DNA from: Pseudo-nitzschia pungens
Lineage: Eukaryota > Bacillariophyta > Bacillariophyceae > Bacillariales > Bacillariaceae
Direction: 5' to 3'
Length of the DNA stretch: 64,000 nt
Assembly (NCBI GenBank): GCA_037355855.1
Contig: CM074761.1
Span: forward strand, 2,003,346 to 2,067,345
Made by a program: the position numbers and the translations under genes. Under the pieces are notes generated by a model. The model did not search any database and was not told the origin of the DNA. It saw only the letters and a program-made list of their open reading frames with translations. Below, piece after piece: positions 21,100 through 32,511 of this stretch; position 1 is the first letter of the stretch; each line of letters starts with the position of its first letter.

Positions 21100-21131
21100 T
21101 CGAATCGAATCGAATCGAATCGAATCGAATC
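21100..21131 (-). repeat. (CGAAT)n repeat 40 bp upstream of the YKNGK gene start
   Basis: Six CGAAT units lie just upstream of the ATG at 21063 on the minus strand. It is one of several pentanucleotide arrays placed directly next to a start codon in this window. Confidence 0.75.
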
Positions 21132-23669
21132 AATTAGGAATGTTTCTGTGTCGTTGCCGGAGCATGTACGGTACGTGGTACGTGTTGTTCGCAGTCGCAG
21201 TCGAAGTCGAAATCGAAATGGTTGTTGTGAAGATGCTTCGATTAGTTTTCCCGTTTCGAATTGGAAGTAATTACCGTATTACTGTACCCGTATTCGCAAC
21301 ATACCGGTGGTTGCAGCGTTTGTTCGAAACGAAAGACGAAATACGGAAGACGAAATACGAAAGACGAAATAATACTCGTACGAAACACGACACTGTCCAG
21401 AAATTTGATATTCCGCTCTTTGGTTGCTATCCGTTAAGTATTAGTATGTGAATGGTCTTTCTGTATATTCTGCGTGAGGGTAAACTTACGAGGTACCAAG
21501 ATGCAGGAGTGCCAATATGGTACCGTAAGGGGTACGGTATATAGAGGCTTGAACTGCATGACCTGACACGTAACCGTAGTCTCATAGTTCTACTTTTGAT
21601 ATTAATTTACTTACTACGTAGTACACGACAAGAAAGTTCACAACATACCGTAATTACGGTACGTACCGTAACTTATCTGATACGAGTACGAGTTAGGTTA
21701 CGAGTAACTTACGGTAGGTAGTCGTAAGAGTAGTCAATACCGATATGAGACATTATTACTAGGATTGCGCGGGAACGACAACTGTAATCTTAGTGATGTT
21801 TGCGGCGAATGTACCTGTAACTGTACCAGTACCTGTACCAGTACGGTAACAGTAGTGCCAGGGCCAATTGCGAATAAGCATCGGTGTCCACCGGGATATC
21901 GGTGTTTCTACACTCGGTGCGAGGTGCTCTTCGTCCTTGCTGGACATTTTCGTTCGTCTCCAAAGGCGTAAAAGACGAGCGCACGACTAAGGTCTTACTT
22001 TTCTGTCATTGGATGATAAAATTGGAAACGGGGCGCAGTTCCGATGGATCCGGACATCGTCGCCCAATTCTGTCGCGAACGACGAACAACAACGGCTCGA
22101 GTGGGAAACGAAAAACGGTTTTGGCCACCAACTACTCTTTGCGATGACTCTGAGTCGTCACACGACGAGGATGACTAAGTTACCGTAAATTACGAGTAAT
22201 TAATTACGACCAGTAAGGTTACTGGTAACGTACCGTAACCTTACACGTGGTACCTGCTTCGTGCTTCGTAGTATCGGTATTAATACGTAATCACCATATG
22301 AAACATACGAATACTTGTACCGATTGGACACCAAACGGTAACCTTACAAGTTAACTTACCCACACTAAGCAACGTACCGGTACTGCCTACGTAGAAGTAC
22401 AATTAAGTTTACTAGTACCGTACCTTAATTACCTGCGTCTTCATGATGGAATGGATTTTCGGCAACCAATCCTCAGTCCTGGAAGGTTGCACTACCAGTA
22501 CGTACGTAGGTACGGTAGGGTAGGCAAGCATATGAAACTGTAGTGCAGGAAAGGTTTCAAAATAAGCCCCAAGCGACCTTACGATGACTTTAACCGTGTA
22601 TTACCGGTTTTTTCACGTAAGAGTTGAATGATTCAGTCATTATTGATTGGGAGTGAACAATCAATCCCGAAAGAAAGCGAACACAGTCGTGTCATCAATC
22701 AATCTCAATCTCGATCTCAATCGACAACAATCTCTCATCGCAAAAGAAGTAAGATTAGTAGTATCATTGTTGACAGATGACAGGTGACAAGACACCATTC
22801 GGTGGGTTGGGTTGGAACATCAATCAACAAACTTACTACGTGTAGTATTGAAAAGTTTTCCATCATAGTAAAAAAACTGTACATAGGTCCTACGAGTAAC
22901 CTTACTGCACTTTACGTTGAAGGTAGTCGTATTACCTAAACTTGCCTCTCGCCAGTAAAGGTAAGGTTACCTTTTTTCCCCGTAGGTAAGTTACTTTGTT
23001 GGTACAGTACTGGTAATCCTTACTCGTAAGGTTACTTGTACCGGTACCTGTACGTTACGAGTTCCACGAATAAAGTTGATTGAGAGGGGGCAAACCGAAA
23101 ACCGAATCAATCCTGCCTCATGGCGCAACCTCAAACCCCGCTGTCTCTCTTCCTTTCGGATGGATCCCACCAAGATCCTTTCGCCAAACCCAACTCGAAA
23201 CTAATTACTCGTACAAGTTCAAAGTGCAAGCAGAGCGCAAGCAGAAGCACAAGTACAAGTAAGCCTTACAAGCAGAAGAACGAACCCGAAACTCCTCGTT
23301 CCTTCCTTCATTCTTTGTGCGCCTTGAAGCCTTCCGTATTCCGTACCCGTAAGGTTACCGAAGCCAGCCAGTCAGTCAGCGCGAAGGAAGAAAGAAAGAA
23401 AGGAAAGAAAGAAAGAAAGGAACGATACGGCAGCTCAGCACAGCACATCACAGCGGATCGATCGATCGATTGATTAATTGATCGATTGATTGGTTCTTAT
23501 AGGCCGAGACAGACGACAGAGTCCTGCTTTGGTGGGAACAAACTCACCAGCGACCGAACACTCGACAGTGAACGTTCAACACCGAACAGTCAGCACAGAA
23601 CATTCAACACAGAACATTCAACAGAACGAGCCGAATCATCGAAGCAATTAAGAGTAGCCAACAACACAT

Positions 23670-23773
23670 TGCATCGCATCTAATCTCATCGCATCGCATC
23701 GCATCGCATTGCTTGCCATACCACGTCGCGTCAAAGTCAAATCAAATCAATCAATTCAATTCAATTCAATTCA
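23670..23773 (+). repeat. (ATCGC)n and (CAATT)n arrays in the kinase 5' region
   Basis: Two pentanucleotide arrays, roughly 23670-23711 and 23738-23773, lie 120-220 bp before the proposed kinase start codon at 23896, probably in the promoter or 5' UTR. Confidence 0.7.
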
Positions 23774-23895
23774 CATTGCATCACATCACAACACAACATA
23801 CCTCTCTGCATCACGGTCGCTGTCCGTGTTGATCATCATCATCAACATCATCATCGCCTTTACCTTTTCCTCTGCCTTTTCCTTTTCCTTACACA

Positions 23896-26800
23896 ATGGG
23901 GAAACGACCGCGAACACCGCATTTCATCACCGGGATTGGCGATGGCAACGTCCACGAAAGCAGCAACCACAAAACTCACAACAATAATAACATTTCGCGT
24001 TTGAGAGGGAACAACAATAAGAACAACAACAACAATCAGAACAACAACAACAATAATAATAAGAACAAGAACAATTACCTCACGATTGGAAGGAGCAAGG
24101 ATGACGACAAAGACAACAATATACTCAGCAGCGGCCACAGCAACGATCACAATCGACTGCGCAGCGCCTTTGATCTTCGCCACCATCCGGGAACAACACC
24201 ACCAGCAGCAGCAACAACAGCACGACAGGGACGAGATTCTGAAACGCATCGAAGAACCCTTGCTTGCCAAGGAGAGCGGTGACGGATCGGGCGATGCCTG
24301 GGGGGATGCCTTTCCCGATCCCGTCACGGGGGTCCCCGTGGATGCGGCAGATGGAAACGCAAATGCGAACGCCAACGCCAACGCAACGCAAAACTCGGCA
24401 TGGGTCCTCCCGAGGTGCCCGGCACCAACGATATCAACACTATCAACAGCAACGATATCAACATCAACAACAGCAACAGCAACAGCAACACCGCCGGTCC
24501 GTGGCAGATATCTACGCTTGTCTTTTACGTTCTGGGCATTGTCGTTGTCGTCGGAATCGTCCTGCACTTTGTCTCGGAACTCGCCATCGGCTCTGCCGGC
24601 GACTGCGGCGCCAAGGCCGGCGAGCGGTCGTCCTCCGGGAACGGAAGCGGCGGCCGCCGGAGCCATTTCTACCGGAGGCGGCAGCGCCAGCGCCAGCGGC
24701 AGCGCAGGATGATGCAGCAGCAGCAGCAGCAGAAGAGAAACCTGCGCAAGAAAAAGACGGACGAGTGGAGCGACGACGAGGAACCCCTGCAGGACGGGGC
24801 CGGTTTGTTCTCGATGAGCAACAGCATGCTGCCCTCCTTCGCCCGGACGGTCGGCGAAGCCGTGGGGTACGGATCCCGGGACCGTCCGCCCTATCCCCAT
24901 CACCAGAATCACCACCATCATTCCTCCTATTCACCCTATTCAACCTATCCGGATTCATTCGATTACGACTACGACTACGACTACGACTTGGAACAGGACC
25001 GCGAACCGGACAACGAATACGAGCGCGACTACGAAAACGACTACGACTACGACAGCAACGGCAACAACAATGTTGTCTACAATCCGACGGACTACTACCG
25101 GGAACCCGATTCCCACCTGGCGGCGCAGGGCATTAGCCACCGGAGAACCGGCGCCAATTACTCCCAGGCATCGTCGTCGTCCACCATGATGACCAATCGG
25201 AGCGGCGCGGTGGGCGTCGGCGTCGGCGTCGTGCCGACCTACAAGTTTCCGACCACGGCGTCGCACTACGGGACGCAGCCGCAAAAGAGCCAGGGAGGAC
25301 AAGCGAAACCGAAAACGATGGCGACTCCCCAGCGGGGCATCAGTCCGATGAATTCGTACAGCAGCGCCGGCAGCGGTTCGAAGCAGCGACCGCCGAAGCA
25401 GAGCGTTTCCCCCAAGGGTGGCGCGGGTTCCCCAACGGCGCTTTGGGGTGGCAATGCGAATGCGAATATAAGTGGCAACAAGAGCAGCGCGAGCGGCAGC
25501 AGCAACGGACGAAAGAACAAGGGCGCTTTTGCCGGGGGAGGAACACCGACCGGAACGGGAACGATGCAGTCGTCCTACTCGTCGTCGTCGGCGGAGAAAC
25601 GTCGAACGCCCTCGACACCGGATCGGTTTCTGTCGGCCACCGGCAGCTGGCACCAGAGACGAAAGGAGGGGGAAACTCCCAACAGAGACAGCAAAATCAA
25701 CAACAACAATGCTTCGTTTGGTGCCATCCACCAATCCGCCTTGTTGATTCCCACGAAGGACACGGTCGCGGACGGCGTGGCCGCCGCAAGCATGGGTGCC
25801 GCGAAGAGAACGACCGAATTGGGAGCCCGACTGCTCGAAGACACGGGATCGAGATTTTCGTCCTTTGCGTCCATCATGGATGCCGAAGAGCCGGGCGCGG
25901 GCACCGAGGAACCGCCGGAGCGCGGTTGCGGCAATGGCAACGGCAATGGCAACAGCAATAACAACAATAACAATCATCGACGCACCCTCCACGACCGCAA
26001 CCTCCATGCTGCTGCCGATCGCAGGGAATTGGGATCCAGCAATCATCGTATTCATCATCATCATCAACAACAACAACGACAACATAATCATCGAACGAAT
26101 CGGGATGGATACGATGCCTTCGAAACCTTTGACGTGTCGTCGTCGCAATTGGAATTGGAATTGCAATCGCGGTCGCATCACTCTCGCAACTCGAACAATC
26201 CCAACAACGACTCGTCCCCGGCATTGTCGGCGGCCTACCACGACAGCTTTGCGTCCTCGGTTCGCCAACAAACGATGCACCAAAAGTCGCTGCTTCTGAC
26301 CCCCGGAAACTGCGAAGAAACACCGCTGATTGGCAACTCGCGAAAGACGATCTCGATCCACGAGGTTGCTGCTTCGAATGCCGCTGCGAATGCGAATGCG
26401 AATGCCGGCGATGGTGGTGGTGGTGGTGAAAACCTCGATGCGGCCGCGTTGTTGCCCATCGCCGGGACGCCTTCCAAAACCGACGAGGGGGCCGCCACCA
26501 CGATTCCCTACATTCCGATTCTCAACAAGACAGATCTCGATCTCGATTTCGATTTCGATGCCGCCGACAAGAGATTGTCGCCCCCGAGACGGACTGCGAG
26601 TCCCCCGCCGCGTTCGATCATCATGGACGAATTGCGGTTGGTGGAGATGGAAACGGGCAACTCCACGCACTGGGACGTCGAAAACAGCGAGTCCTCACAT
26701 CTCGGTGATTACGCCTCGTTCGCGGGGGATTTCGGGGTCGATGTGCTGCCGGACGAAGTCGAGCGGGACGGTCCCCGCTTTGCGGCACCGGCAGGAGTAT

Positions 26801-27876
26801 CCCGCGACAAACAGTCGTTTTCGGACGACAACTCGTCGGACATTTCGATTCCGAGCGGTGACCCGCGCAAGAGCATCATTCACAAGCGCCAAAACCTGAC
26901 GATGGCCACCGATTCGGCAACGTCGTTGCAATCCAGCATCAACTTTTCCGAACTGCAGCTGGAAGAGGTCATTGGAGGGGGCGGGTTTGGCCAGGTTTGG
27001 AAGGCGAATTGGAGGGGGACACCGGTGGCCGTGAAGGTGCTGACGGGATCGGCTCAGAACACCCACATTGCGAAAGCGATACTGGAAGAATTCAATGCCG
27101 AGATCAATCTCTTGAAGGGCATGCGCCACCCGAATATTTGTCTCTACATGGGCGCCTGCATGACGCCCCCGAATCGGGCCATTATTACCGAACTCGCGGC
27201 AAACGGCTCCGTTTGGGATTCCCTGCGACTCCCGCTCGCGCCGCCGTACAAAGCTGCCGACGGAAGCCCGAACGGTTCGTGGCCGATCAACCTGTACCTG
27301 CCCAGCCATCACGGCGTCCCGCCCAGGAGTGGCGGAAGCTCCCGGAGCATGGAAATCTCCGCACCGATCCCGCCGAGGGGAACATGGCCGTGGGAACTCG
27401 TGAAGCGGGTCAGCTGCGGTGCGGCTCGCGGCATGGCGTACTTGCACAGCGGCCATCCGCCCGTCTTGCACCGCGACCTGAAGAGCGCAAATCTGTTGCT
27501 GGACGAAAGCTACACCACCAAGGTGTGCGATTTTGGCCTGAGCCGGCTCAAGGCACAGGCCCGCAGCATGACCGCAAATTGCGGAACGGTTCAGTGGATG
27601 GCTCCCGAGGTTCTCGCCAACAGGAGCTACGACGAGAAAGCCGACGTTTACAGTTTTGGGATCATTGTCTGGGAACTGCTATCCCGGGAATGTCCGTACG
27701 AGGGAATGACAGCTATTCAATGCGCACTCGCCGTATTGAACCGAGACAAGCGACCCGAAATTCCAAAATGGTGTCCACCCGGGCTCCATGCACTCATCAA
27801 ATCGTGCACGAAGAAGAATCCGTCGGAACGACCCTCGTTTGCCGAAATCATCGTCGCGATTGACTCCATGGGGTGA
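23896..27876 (+). CDS. Membrane-anchored TKL (Raf/CTR1-like) Ser/Thr protein kinase with long Asn/Gln-rich region
   Basis: The kinase frame is open from 24400 to the TGA at 27876 (1158 codons). The same frame also holds an upstream ATG ORF at 23896-24282. Between about 24190 and 24395 the plausible coding text is in the next frame (DEILKRIEEPLLAKES...VTGVPVDAADGN), so I read one gene of about 1320 aa with two compensating frame breaks. A single transmembrane helix (LVFYVLGIVVVVGIVLHFVS) is encoded near 24515-24580. A disordered region rich in Asn, His, Ser and Tyr/Asp follows. The C-terminal kinase domain is complete: GGGGFGQVWKA, VAVKVL, E in the C helix, HRDLKSANLLL, DFGLSR, GTVQWMAPEV and DVYSFGIIVWELL. 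An insert of about 60 residues lies before HRD. The end GGG-TGAGTC could also be read as a splice donor. Confidence 0.85.
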
Positions 27877-28173
27877 GTCGGGAACGGTATATGCCAATGT
27901 GAAAAATACGAATTTACACTCGTTACCGTAGCAAGTCGAAGAAGGACCCCTTGCATTTCGCATTGCCATCTTCGACATGTCTCTAGCATACTGTACACTA
28001 ATACTAGAAAAAAAAATTTTAGGATGTGAAAATACTGATTTTATAGGGAGTGGCATCAAAACTTATAAGATTGCGCCGGTTTCGTGATAGTACCTTCTTC
28101 ATCTTAGATGTGAACTCAATACTATAGTGCACACCTTCCGCAAAAAAATGCTAAGGAATCCTCGTATATCAAT
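27877..28173. other. Short 3'-3' intergenic region
   Basis: About 300 bp between convergent kinase and PPPDE genes; AT-rich with A-tracts near 28010. No gene seen. Confidence 0.45.
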
Positions 28174-31100
28174 TTAGAATTGGTAGGCAGTATTGTTCAT
28201 AAGCACTTCGAATTCCTTCTCCTCGGAAGAAACATCCTGGATCGCTCTGTCATCCAATGAGGTTTCGTTGAGATACTCCGTAAATTTATCTAATTGGTCG
28301 CCGGAAAATAGCTGAGCAATGGGCGCCAGAGTGAAGTTGGCCGCATCCTGCGTCACCGCGCCCACCTCTGCCAAGTTGTGGAACCAAGATGGGATTTCCG
28401 CTTCATCAATACCCAGCCGGATGCAGGCATCGCGAGCAAATGTACAACAGTTTTTTCGCAATAGATCATAGTCGGTCCCGAGGTATTCTCTGGCCATCTG
28501 GCGAAGGATCTCTCTCCTGTCGAACGATTTCGATTTTCTATGAGCCGGTGTTTTCATCACTACTCGATCTCCAAAATCGATAGTTGTTCTGAACTGATAT
28601 CCAGGAGAGTTCTTTGGCATACACGTGAAGACACCAGTCAAGCCTTTGGTGCTGTTGGCGCCAAATGCATATTCAACTCCGTCGACTTCAATGCCGACAT
28701 GATAAGCCCCCGTTCCGATCGAATGCAGGCTCGAGTTGACGGCATTAAATACTTGTCCAAGCGGGAAGTGACATCCCCACAAATCCAACTTTGTATCGTC
28801 CGCAACCAAATCATATACATGCAACATGATCCTATTCGTTTTCTCTCGTGCCTGCAACCGTCGCTCGTGCGATCTTCTGCTAATGGCTGAAGCTATCGCC
28901 GATTCCCCGCTTCCACTGAAGTTGTTTGCCAAAGAATCCTGATTTCGATTTCTATCTCCTCCTTGTATGACCACAGCATATTCTTCCATAGTTGGAATAA
29001 TTTTATCGGAATGGTTCAATGTCGAGCAAGCGCAATCGATTGCCGTTTTGGTTCGAGAATTCTGCGTGGGACCCATGGACGTCGAGTGCGTTTGTTCTGT
29101 TGACTTGAATTGAGGATGATACTTCATCAACCGAGGCACACCGCCCAAATGATTGTCAATTTGTTCCGTTCCTGCTTCGCTGCCAACACGCGTATCTACA
29201 ACTCGAGACTTTGATCCTGTAAGCGAAGGCACATAAATCTTTGCCTCGGTCGCTTCCAAGTCGTTCAGAATGAATTGCTGCAAAATATCATCTTCGACTT
29301 CTCTGTTATCTTTCGATCCATTTGAAGAAGTCATCATAGCGTCCACGTTTTCGCCTCCGGAAATATTCATGCAGTCACCATCACTATCACCACTCTCGCC
29401 GCTATTTACAGGACAAGTTATTTCGTCACTCTGAAACGTCGATGCGCCATCGGGAAGACCCAATATTGTAGTGAGTTCATCGTCGTACTGACTGATATCA
29501 CGACAGACCGATCGGGTCCTGGCCACAGCTTCCTTGATTCGCCTTGTGTTGTCTTTGTTGGAAACTGCACTATCTCTCGCGCTACTCTCTGTGTTACTGC
29601 CAAGATTGCATTGATTTAGATCAACACTATTTTGTACGGTTTGATCGTGCTTGCTCCGATCAAGCTTTGTCAAACCATCATCGTTCTCTTGGGAATGTCT
29701 ATAATGTTGTCGCAGCTCATACTGCCGCTGCAGATCGTTCGACGATCTCTGATCCTCCGAATCTAGTAAGGAATGAGCAGGGGAAACATATGGCGGGCTG
29801 ATGGTTGTGCTTGGGGGTTGTGAGTTATTTGCAATACAGGGTGATGATGACCGTGGTTGTTCGCGTTCGAGCTCATGTTCACGCTTCGAAATGTTGTTGC
29901 CCTTCGATACCTGACGCCGTAATGAGAAGTAGCGTTCTGGAGTAGGTGGGCTCCTTTCGTGTTGACGAAGACGACCGCTTTTCTTGCATTCGGAAGAGTC
30001 GTTTTTCTTGCATTCATCTTGTGAGGACGAGAAATCGTCAACCACAATGATCTCTTTCCCCGCTAAAGGCCGCAGTCTACTCGAGACTGGAGTGGTACCC
30101 ACACAAGCATCGTGGCGTTTCAATAAATGAATTTTCGTGTGTGGTGAAACCGCAACAATATGCTTGTCTGTTGTGCTATTGTCTCCCTTCACGTTGCGTA
30201 TTCGGTTCTTATCAAATTCAAAAGCGGGGTTTGCACGGGCTTTCGGCGATGGTGAAATCGGAGTGGCTGTGGAAGACAGATTTACTTCTGGAGACGAGTG
30301 AGATGATCGTGGGGTGATCAAACCGTCGTAGTTTGAAATCGTCCTCGTTCTGGGGTGATGTATTCATTAGCGTCCTGTTTGTCATTGTCGATGCTAGTTG
30401 TTCCTGCTCTTCTTCTAATTCTTTGAGTTCTTCCTCTAACTCTCGCTGTTGCAGTCGTTTTTGTCGTCGTCGTCGAATGGCTTCGATTCCTGCAGAGGCA
30501 GTACCACTCTTTTTGAGTTTCGCATCGAGACGACCGGTTGTGGTTTCACCCATTGCAGTCTCGTCTGAGTGATCATTCTTTTCGTCTTTCTCTTCATTTG
30601 TCTCGACACTTCGAGTGCTCTTGACAGGGGTTACTGCGTCCGTAGTCGTGATGCTGTCATCGGTTTTATTTTGATGATGTGTGACTTTGCCAAAGGATTT
30701 GCTGCTGACATATTTATGAGCACGACCTCTGGTAAGTTGGCCATCGTCTGCTGCTGCTGCTGCTGCTAGAGGAGCAATTGTTCCTGAGTTCTTTGTTCCG
30801 GGTGCATCCGTGTCAGTCGGAGGATCCCCGCCAAGTGATTGTTTTTGATGCCCATGTTTTTGTTTTAGTTGCTGACGCTGTTTCTTCAATAGCCTGCTGC
30901 GGCGGTCCGAAGATAACGGGGAAGGGATTGGCGTCGTTTTCGCTCTGGTGTCACACTGTTCCACGTGCTGTGGAGATGTCGATTGGGATCGTTGCTGTTG
31001 CTCCTGCTGGGCTTGTTGGGTTCTTCTTCGCATAGCAATCTCAGAGACACTCATCCTCGGAGACTTCGACGCAGAAGAGACTGTGTCTGCAGACGTTGTG

Positions 31101-31273
31101 GTTGTCTCAGCCTTCGGTGAAGACGTCAACCAGCGTTCGATCGTGTCCACATCCGCAACTGCACTTTGCGGTTGCGATTCTGGTAGGAAAGAAGACGGCG
31201 GTGGTGTCAACGCGGAATAAGATGCCGCGACTGGTTCCATTGCTTGCCTTTGCACAAATTGTGATGGCGCCAT
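28174..31273 (-). CDS. PPPDE (DeSI-like) putative thiol peptidase with a long disordered N-terminus; one frame break
   Basis: Two overlapping minus-strand frames, 31273-30218 and 30321-28174, appear to be one gene. The first starts with ATG and runs as a low-complexity Ser/Thr/Gln/Lys protein with a coiled coil (RQKRLQQRELEEELKELEEEQEQL). The second begins at a non-ATG codon and has no ATG until later. The frame must change between about 30365 and 30310. The C-terminal domain is PPPDE: IMLHVYDLVADD, AYHVGIEVDGVEYAFGAN with the catalytic His, and LLRKNCCTFARDACIRLG with the catalytic Cys. This fold removes ubiquitin or SUMO in DeSI proteins. The roughly 900 residues before it look disordered. 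It is otherwise intact, about 1020 aa. An intron could not be fitted: candidates of 19 and 36 nt are too short or do not change frame. Confidence 0.78.
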
Positions 31274-32275
31274 ACTTCTATTGGTGATGAATGAATACTA
31301 CAGCAGATTCTGAGTACTTTATTGCAATGCCAAACAGGCGACCATACCTACCGGAATAGTGTATGGAAGTTCCTTCTTTCTTCGTGGACTCTTGCTGGTC
31401 TTGATGAACTACCGTACAGATGGTTCTGTTCTGTGCTCTTATCTATCATACACCAAAGAGTCTCAAGAAGTACGAGTATGATGAGTGCCTTATTTCTTCT
31501 TCCGATCTCGATAGACCACCACGAAAAGGGAAACAAATTAGACTGATCCTGTTGTGTCACAAGGACCTGTCAGTTGGCAGTTACGTACAATCAACGCGTG
31601 AACGGAGGAATAAATCACCATTAGGTTTCTGTCCTGATAAATTCGGCATGTTTTGGCTAATACCTCGGTTGGGATCGACGGGATACACGTTCCCAAGCTA
31701 GTTGTCTTCAGTTGAACGGTTATCATAGATTATCATAGACGGGATTTCGCACCCGAATTTGGCAGGCGGGAATGCATAGAACAGCTAAAACTAAATATGA
31801 GAATGACCAAACGTTGACGTCCTCGGAACTTCCCCTGTTCATTTTCACCGTACCGGTACGAACTCGTCAGATCCCGAGCGTGCAAAGATGGAAAAAGAGC
31901 GCTCCCTCGAGTGGCACGAGTAACCTTAAGCTTACTTGAATTGGTAAGCACTAATCCTTAGAATTGATGGACATGCGAACAAGCAACTTCCCGGCAACTT
32001 GGTGCCCTTTCAGTGCGGAAAACCTTACCAGACAGGAAGCGTCATTGTTTGAGGAAAGACCTGCCGTAGTATTTCTTGGTTTGTAATCATGCGCTATGAG
32101 TACGACTAGTGCTATTTGCAAGTAAGGCTAACCTTACTACTTTGTCTAGTACTATGTTGAGATAAAATAGTAGTATGCCCTCGTCTTAATCAATCTCAAG
32201 ACGATGAACAGCACGATACAGAAAAGAAGTGCAGAATCAAAGAAATTCTACTAGTGGTAGCAATGCTGCCAGATG

Positions 32276-32282
<7 letters not shown>

Positions 32283-32307
<25 letters not shown>

Positions 32308-32308
32308 T
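32283..32308. repeat. (TA)n microsatellite
   Basis: Thirteen or so uninterrupted TA dinucleotides in intergenic DNA. Confidence 0.9.
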
Positions 32309-32447
32309 CATACTTGTTGCAGTCGAAGGTACCGTCATCAATTTGTATAGCAGTACTGTAACCTAATAGGTTGAAAGGCTTTGATTGCTTTCTGGTACCA
32401 GGTAGTAGAGAGAGAATTCTTAATTTTGGAATTTATTCGAGGATGTA

Positions 32448-32511
32448 GAAAGGAAAGGAAAGGAAAGGAAAGGAAAGGAAAGGAAAGGGAAGGGAAGGGA
32501 AAGGAAGGAAA
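32448..32511. repeat. (AAAGG)n / (AAGGG)n tandem repeat
   Basis: Pentanucleotide array of about twelve units that drifts from AAAGG to AAGGG at its 3' end. It produces a false Phe/Leu/Ser/Pro ORF on the minus strand. Confidence 0.9.

Larger units (their letters stand above)
21064..23895. other. Large divergent intergenic region rich in GTAAGGTTAC elements
   Basis: 2.8 kb between the YKNGK gene (minus) and the kinase gene (plus). It has the densest set of GTAAGGTTAC/GTAACCTTAC elements in the window (22213, 22235, 22338, 22896, 22961, 23026, 23349) and many TACCGTA/TACCGGTA segments. Tandem repeats are (CGAAT)n at about 21100-21131, ATACGAAAGACGAA units at about 21335-21370, GAAAGAAAG near 23385-23420, (ATCGC)n at 23670-23711 and (CAATT)n at 23738-23773. 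No coding sequence was recognised. Confidence 0.6.

Noticed and set aside
17813..21270. Long plus-strand ORFs (17813-19138, 19633-21270, 19691-20824)
   Set aside because: They are Leu/Val/Ser-rich mirror readings of the YKNGK gene; the repeated motif is conserved only on the minus strand.
21064..23895. GTAAGGTTAC elements as telomere-type repeats
   Set aside because: They are dispersed single units and do not contain the TTAGGG-type sequence.
24955..26670. 571-codon minus-strand ORF opposite the kinase
   Set aside because: Low-complexity Arg/Val text caused by AAC/GAC repeats of the true gene.
30240..30320. A 19- or 36-nt intron explaining the PPPDE frame break
   Set aside because: The first is implausibly short, the second does not change the frame.
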